Shown piece after piece: positions 59,801 through 64,000 of a stretch of 64,000 bases of DNA (positions within the stretch are counted from its first letter, which is position 1; each line of letters opens with the position of its first letter). Under the pieces are notes generated by a model, which was not told where the DNA came from, ran no database searches, and saw nothing but the letters and a program-made list of their open reading frames with translations. This stretch comes from Lunularia cruciata (lineage: Eukaryota; Streptophyta; Marchantiopsida; Lunulariales; Lunulariaceae). Position numbers and translations under genes: made by a program. The stretch lies in NCBI GenBank assembly GCA_948567375.1, contig OX419757.1, positions 31,682,001-31,746,000 of the forward strand, in the 5' to 3' direction.

Positions 59801-61879
59801 CGACGGTCACCTAGAGTGTCCAGGAACCTGTCTGTGAATTACAACGAGGTATAGCTACTCTGGAAAGTAATTCATTCCTCTCATGTATATCTGATAATGC
59901 TTTGGCTGAATGTGGTTCGTCTTATGGATTCTTTTTCTTCCGGAACTTACTCCGTTCTTTCTGATCTGGCAATGCACCTTGGGATCATCTTTCAGCATGC
60001 CTGCAAGAATTTCAGTCGTAGTCTCAGTAATCTCTAGTTGATAATCAAAGTGTATAAAATACAGTCCTATCGACGTAATTTCAGTGGGAGAGTTTTTTGC
60101 TAATAATCCTAAGTGAAGGCTGAGTTAACTAAATGCCGAACCGCAAGCGCATACTAGACGGATATACTTGTTGCATTTTCTGATATGAACTAGTGTCTTT
60201 GATGTAAGTACGAACTCAACACATAACTATCAGCAGTTTCTTCTTTTTGTTCTTTCTGTTGCAGACAAAGGCAGCGGCAGCATCAGAGGACGGGCCTCGC
60301 CGCAGGTGATTGTACTGTATATATTTTTTCCTTGGATGTTTTCGTCTGAAATCTTTGTTTGTCATTCTTAAACTACCCGGAAATAATCATATCCAGGTGC
60401 ATGTGTCAAACCGCTACAGCCTGGGTATGCTTTCCTTCTGACGCATCAATCACATTTTTCAGTAAAGGAATAGTTCGAGTGTTGAGACGGGGTTTCACAT
60501 CTGGAGCTGGCAAGACAGAGGCTACTCTGAAAGCAATGGATGTCCAAACTGAACATCCATCTTTTGTGAAGTCCATGCTGAAGTCTCACGTCTCTGGCGG
60601 TTTTTGGCTGGTTTGTTAGTTGCCCTGAAAACCCATCCAATTCCCAAATGGTTTACCTTCTTATGAGTCCGCAGTAGTGACCACGCGGCTGTAGTGACTT
60701 CCTGTTCAAACAAATTCTGATCTTTCATGGTGTAACGCAGGGTTTGCCAAGTAATTTTTGTAACACGCACTTTCACAAGGATGACTTGGTTATATTGGAG
60801 GATGAAGGTGGACTAGAATGGGAGAGCATCTATTTGCATCATAAACACGGCCTCAGTGGTGGATGGCGAGGCTTTTCTATTGACCATGAACTGGAGGATG
60901 GTGATGCTGTGGTGTTTGAGCTTGTGAAGCCTACCAGATTCAAGGTTGCTACTCGTAAATATTTCCATGTCTTGAGCAGAGTCCTCCTGGAATATCCCCT
61001 CTCTGCGTAAAACTGATGTACGTACCTGAGAATAACTCACTGAAGCACTTCGTTCATACTGATGTGTACTTTCATGAGCAGGTGACGATTATGCGGGCAG
61101 CTAAAACGGCGAAAGAAATTACGTCAGAGAAGAAAGCCGCCTCCAAGAAAACAAAGGCGTACCGATATGTTCTTAGAGAGAACAAGGAGAACGAGCATGT
61201 CAACTCAGCTTTGCACAAAGTCCTGAAACAAGAGCAAGCACAGGTCCAGAACCGGAAAGGGTTTCCCTCAGCAAACCAAGCCAAGACTGTGACAGCAAGC
61301 CGCAAGCGGAGGTTAGATCTTTCAGTGTCAGGTGCGAGCGAAAGGTCAGGGGATCATGAGCAGACGGATATACGCGATGATGAAGAACCACATCGTCCGG
61401 ATGCTGGTAAGGGATGTTCCTCTGGCCCTGGAAGACCTAGCCAGGAGTACACAGGCAAACGGATCCTTCGAAGTAGGACACAGAGCACCACCAAAGTTGT
61501 AAGTTATCATTTCTCTACTCCAGCTAGTCTACTCCGAGGCACGACGGTACCAAAAACTGAAGCTCAAAGGTCTTGCAAGTCCAAGACCAACAAAACCGGC
61601 GATGAGCAGAAGCGGAAGGAGCCTATAAGTAAGCCTTCCTCAGCTAATGGCAGGAGAAAAGCGATTGTTCTGGCGAGAGAGGTTCAGATAGTGAAGAAGG
61701 TCGAGCGGAAGATTGGCGTCCAGATGACGTCGCCCACCGTACAGAACCCAGATCTGCCCCCGGGAGTTAAGTTAAAAGCAGTGGGTGTTTGTAGCATAGC
61801 GAGAAACTGTTGCACATCAAAGAAGATCCCCGGCAGTACTCGTAAGTACAGCTTCTTCAGCCCGGCAAAAGCGCGCTGA
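50812..61879 (+). CDS. B3-domain DNA-binding protein, seven exons with an 8.6-kb first intron
   Basis: A plant-specific nuclear regulator of the single-B3 group that includes Arabidopsis At5g58280/At5g42700-type proteins. Exons are 50812-50913, 59549-59620, 59759-59848, 60265-60305, 60463-60610, 60741-60944 and 61082-61879; joined they give 485 codons (484 aa). Exon 1 ends YEEARLKRIEDNVKRME, and exon 2 continues ELGLKEQARQF; together these form the family's conserved N-terminal block. Exon 3 has the basic RRSPRVSRNLSVNYNE. The B3 fold (about 133-225) has HPSFVKSMLKSHVSGGFWL, GLPSNFC, GLSGGWRGFSIDHELEDGDA and VFELVKPTRFK. The Lys/Arg-rich tail (about 226-484) is poorly conserved. All introns are GT-AG and frame-consistent; the donor after RFK (GTTGCT) is weak. 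Intron 1 carries the repeat array and CAT exon fragments. Upstream UTR exons are possible. The Met in exon 1 is chosen because it precedes the conserved block directly. Confidence 0.88.
50914..57660 (+). repeat. Array of hairpin-module repeats inside B3 intron 1
   Basis: Same family as 44490-50220 and in the sense orientation of the B3 gene. Cores lie near 51355, 52728, 52805, 53870, 54283, 54640, 54982, 55800, 56380 (cut short), 57396 and 57575 (poor). Long module starts are near 52075 and, decayed, 57173. A variant body ('ttggccttgctgctctcgat' to 'gtgcacttcatga') occurs at 49490, 54420, 54765 and 55590, so this sub-unit has spread by local duplication. A separate duplicated block of about 190 bp ('gaccttgatccc.tgc.ccgga') is at about 53250-53590. 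Confidence 0.85.
57795..58415 (-). pseudogene. Three degenerate tandem copies of CAT exon 1
   Basis: The minus strand holds three partial copies of the first CAT exon. Copy at 58415-58150: LNQVRPCLGPALGRRLEWHK..., then AGGMVGDRTLV, then ARNNAGRVIILSYL, matching residues 39-93 of the CAT gene at 13663. Copy at about 58130-57970: matches the AGGMVGA / IFVT / ANS..IILS region. Copy at about 57960-57795: LKWHELVGLFVTGSVAIIL... to LLSAF, a stop and then a piece resembling AVELP, with an internal deletion. All have lost key residues, have stops or shifts, and lack the later exons. They lie antisense in B3 intron 1, about 45 kb from the intact CAT gene. Confidence 0.75.
58560..58770. repeat. Tandem duplication of about 95 bp
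   Basis: Two copies share 'gagcattctctt.gcattctt', 'ttttattctttacac.ctacagctactcct' and a following 'ggcct.cc'. It lies in B3 intron 1 next to the CAT exon fragments and has no coding sense. Confidence 0.75.
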
Positions 61880-62377
61880 TACAAATCCTTTTTGACCACA
61901 TTTGATAATGAGCTTCGTATGATTCACAAGTGAAGTCTCGAACAGTACATCGGCATGTAGAAAGATTTGGTTAGCAAACTAGAAAGAGCTAAGGTATCCT
62001 GCATAAATACGTTACAACATCTTTAGAACAATACTTACATTGTCCTCGGAAGATTGTCCAAAATAGTAAATATTCAGATCTATTACCTTCACGCACCTGG
62101 AGAACGCTTTTCTTCTAAGGAAACCCTTTACAGCAGAGAATAGGATTGTACTTTCATCTTCTCGTGCTCTTGGCGAAAACGAAGCATTTTTTCACGATTG
62201 TTCGTGACGAAAGTCGAACTTGCTTCTTCTTGTGGGTTTCTTTAACACATTTTGGAAGCTTGATTACGAAAGCAGAGTGTCCGTATATTCTAAAGCACCC
62301 GATGCGGAGTAAGTCTGGTCTAGTTCGAGGAAATGTGTGAGGCCCCTCTCCGCGCGTCCCTAGTTTCTAGTGGAGAT

Positions 62378-62415
62378 AACGACTACCATTGATTAATATC
62401 AATGGTAGTCGTTAC
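62378..62415. repeat. Perfect 17-bp inverted repeat
   Basis: The arms TAACGACTACCATTGAT and ATCAATGGTAGTCGTTA flank the four bases TAAT. A further half-copy (taccaccattgat) follows directly. Confidence 0.9.
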
Positions 62416-62888
62416 CACCATTGATGTTGCACCGTCGAGACGATCACTTTGGTAAATAACCACACCGTGCTTTGGTGACCGCTAAAAGCAAGATTATAAG
62501 AAAGTGCTCTTGCACGTTAATTCAAGATTTCTATGTGGTAGAAGATAGAAATGGATCTGACATGTAAATTCGGAAAGACTACAGGAATCTTCACATGAAT
62601 CTCTTGGTCCTCACTATAATTTGAATGAGATTAATAAGATAAGGCTTTTGTAATGTAGATGAATTTCCAAATTGTACTCTTTTTTCTAATATATTTAAAT
62701 TAAGGAAAGGAATTAGTCTAGTTTAGTTTAGTGAAATGAAAGTTATTCCCATTTCATGTATGGTTTTGTGTCAAAACTTCTACCTTCTATACTTAGATGG
62801 AAAAAGAGATGTACGTGTATTTCTTCAATAGAAACTTTTTCTCGAACATTGACATAAGCATAGATAATAAATGAAAATTTTCATGGTA

Positions 62889-62917
62889 TTTACCATCTAA
62901 ACTAAGAGATGGTAAAT
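62889..62917. repeat. Short inverted repeat
   Basis: TTTACCATCT and AGATGGTAAA are separated by about 8 bases. Confidence 0.7.
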
Positions 62918-63106
62918 CATATTTCTGTTACTGATGTCCTCCACATCTAAATACTCATATAATAAAATTTAAATTTCCTTTATCAATGAGCTCTTACTTG
63001 GACATCCAGAGTTCTTATTAGACCAAAGTGCTGACATATATATATAATTTACATGCTATGCTATTATAACATGCTATGTTATAATAATTATATTTAATTA
63101 AAATAT

Positions 63107-63157
63107 AAAGTACAACAACATAGTATGAATTTCATTCATGCTATGTTCTTGTACTTT
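63107..63157. repeat. 24-bp inverted repeat with two mismatches
   Basis: The left arm 63107-63130 and right arm 63134-63157 are complementary at 22 of 24 positions around TTC. Both contain the arm core AACATAG / CTATGTT, and related 'atgctatgtta' phrases precede it at 63050-63080. Together with the adjoining TA run this may be a MITE remnant. Confidence 0.8.
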
Positions 63158-63170
63158 GTTATTAATTTTC

Positions 63171-63172
<2 letters not shown>

Positions 63173-63200
<28 letters not shown>
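63173..63200. repeat. (TA)n microsatellite
   Basis: About 14 TA units directly right of the inverted repeat. Confidence 0.9.
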
Positions 63201-63206
<6 letters not shown>

Positions 63207-64000
63207 CTAACTTGGTCCTACCCACATGATTTATTCAACAGTTGGTAAATGCTCTCAATCATGCTGACCCCTTATGGTTAACCCTTTTGGTTTGGAATCA
63301 TTCTTACTACAAGTAATCCGGTGAACAAATCCCATACTCTATTCCCAACTGACATGCTTCGAGCTGAATTAAACTTTGTTAGTCTTTATATGTATTAAGA
63401 TACAACCTAACTAACTGGTCTTCTTTGCTAGCTATGGAAACTCCGACTCTTGCTCTATCTCAATTCTACTTATATGCCCTCTACTGAATGAGAATATCTT
63501 ACCTCTTGCCTCGCGGAGCCCGGCTATGGAAGGCTCTATATGAACAAGGCCAGGTAGGTAACCTGTCCCTTTCAGTATAGTCTCCGGATCACGAAAAATA
63601 AAAAGACAAGATGTAGAGGATAAAACCTTTTCTGTCTCTGCGTGATGAAAAACACTATGAAGTGCAACTGGTTTGATGGAATTAAGAACTCAAAATATTG
63701 GAATATAACTAATAGAAGAAAGAAGTGTAGCAATATCGACCATCTTGCTTATGGATTCTCGTTACATTGTGTGCGAGAAGACATTGTGAGGATACTGTGT
63801 TGAAACTGTGCAGAAATGTAGAGCTGCTTAGAGATGAGATTCCCAGAAGAAGAGGCAAAGCATCTAATAGAGCTCGTTCAATACGAACATGAGTCTTATG
63901 CGCTTCAACCGACTGCCGTTTATACTCTATAAAGTGAATAAGATACAACCATGCAAGGGGTGGTTTCTAAGGGACACCCTACAGACAAAGACTAAAGACT

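Larger units (their letters stand above)
61880..64000. other. 3' flank of the B3 gene and AT-rich intergenic DNA
   Basis: The first few hundred bases should include the B3 3' UTR. No further gene is recognised. The stretch contains three long inverted repeats (62378-62415, 62889-62917, 63107-63157) and a second TA run (63173-63200). Confidence 0.5.

Noticed and set aside
60391-60426. Possible extra 28-bp exon in the B3 gene
   Set aside because: Including it makes the next exon start with an in-frame stop; joining 60305 directly to 60463 keeps frame and matches the family.
61082-61879. Possible intron within the last B3 exon (GTAAGT at about 61499)
   Set aside because: The frame is open throughout, and no well-placed acceptor gives a better family match.

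Overview
The window is nuclear DNA of a land plant. It holds four plant-type protein genes with short spliceosomal introns, a nest of Ty3/gypsy and Ty1/copia retrotransposons, and a large repeat-filled intron. The gene set does not fix the species. The OMT, the divergent thioesterase and the repeat style would suit a seedless plant such as a liverwort or moss, but that is a guess.

Layout: (1) 1-7.4 kb: an intron-free caffeic-acid-O-methyltransferase-like gene (789-1874, +), then AT-rich DNA with degenerate repeats and a (TA)n tract. (2) 7.5-13.7 kb: a complete five-exon cationic amino acid transporter (CAT) gene on the minus strand, rebuilt here as 595 aa. One of its introns appears to be GC-AG. 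Introns 3 and 4 carry LTR-like direct repeats, and intron 4 also carries a copy of the repeat family found at 44-57 kb. (3) 13.7-20 kb: intergenic DNA around an intron-free, transit-peptide-bearing acyl-ACP thioesterase (FatA-like, 17947-19041, -). (4) 20-39 kb: minus-strand LTR retrotransposons. An old Ty3/gypsy copy is split by two younger relatives (23629-29868, with TG...CA ends, a 5-bp target duplication and a Met-tRNA-type primer site; and 31805-37564). The first of these is itself hit by a solo LTR with its own target duplication. A Ty1/copia fragment lies at the left edge. (5) 39-41 kb: AT-rich DNA with little structure. (6) 41-50.8 kb: possible 5' region of the next gene and the start of a dense array of related modules. 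Many modules carry a conserved hairpin core (CCGTTC-NNN-GAACGG). (7) 50.8-61.9 kb: a seven-exon B3-domain protein gene (+), rebuilt as 484 aa. Its first intron is about 8.6 kb, holds the rest of the repeat array, and contains three degenerate antisense copies of CAT exon 1. (8) 61.9-64 kb: AT-rich DNA with several long inverted repeats.

The four genes have separate roles: specialised methylation, amino-acid import, plastid fatty-acid release and DNA-binding regulation. They are ordinary dispersed plant genes, not a cluster. The most unusual points are the hairpin-module family lying in sense orientation in the introns of two genes, the OMT with its catalytic His and neighbouring Asp replaced, the GC-AG intron, the intron-free thioesterase, and the CAT exon fragments inside another gene's intron.
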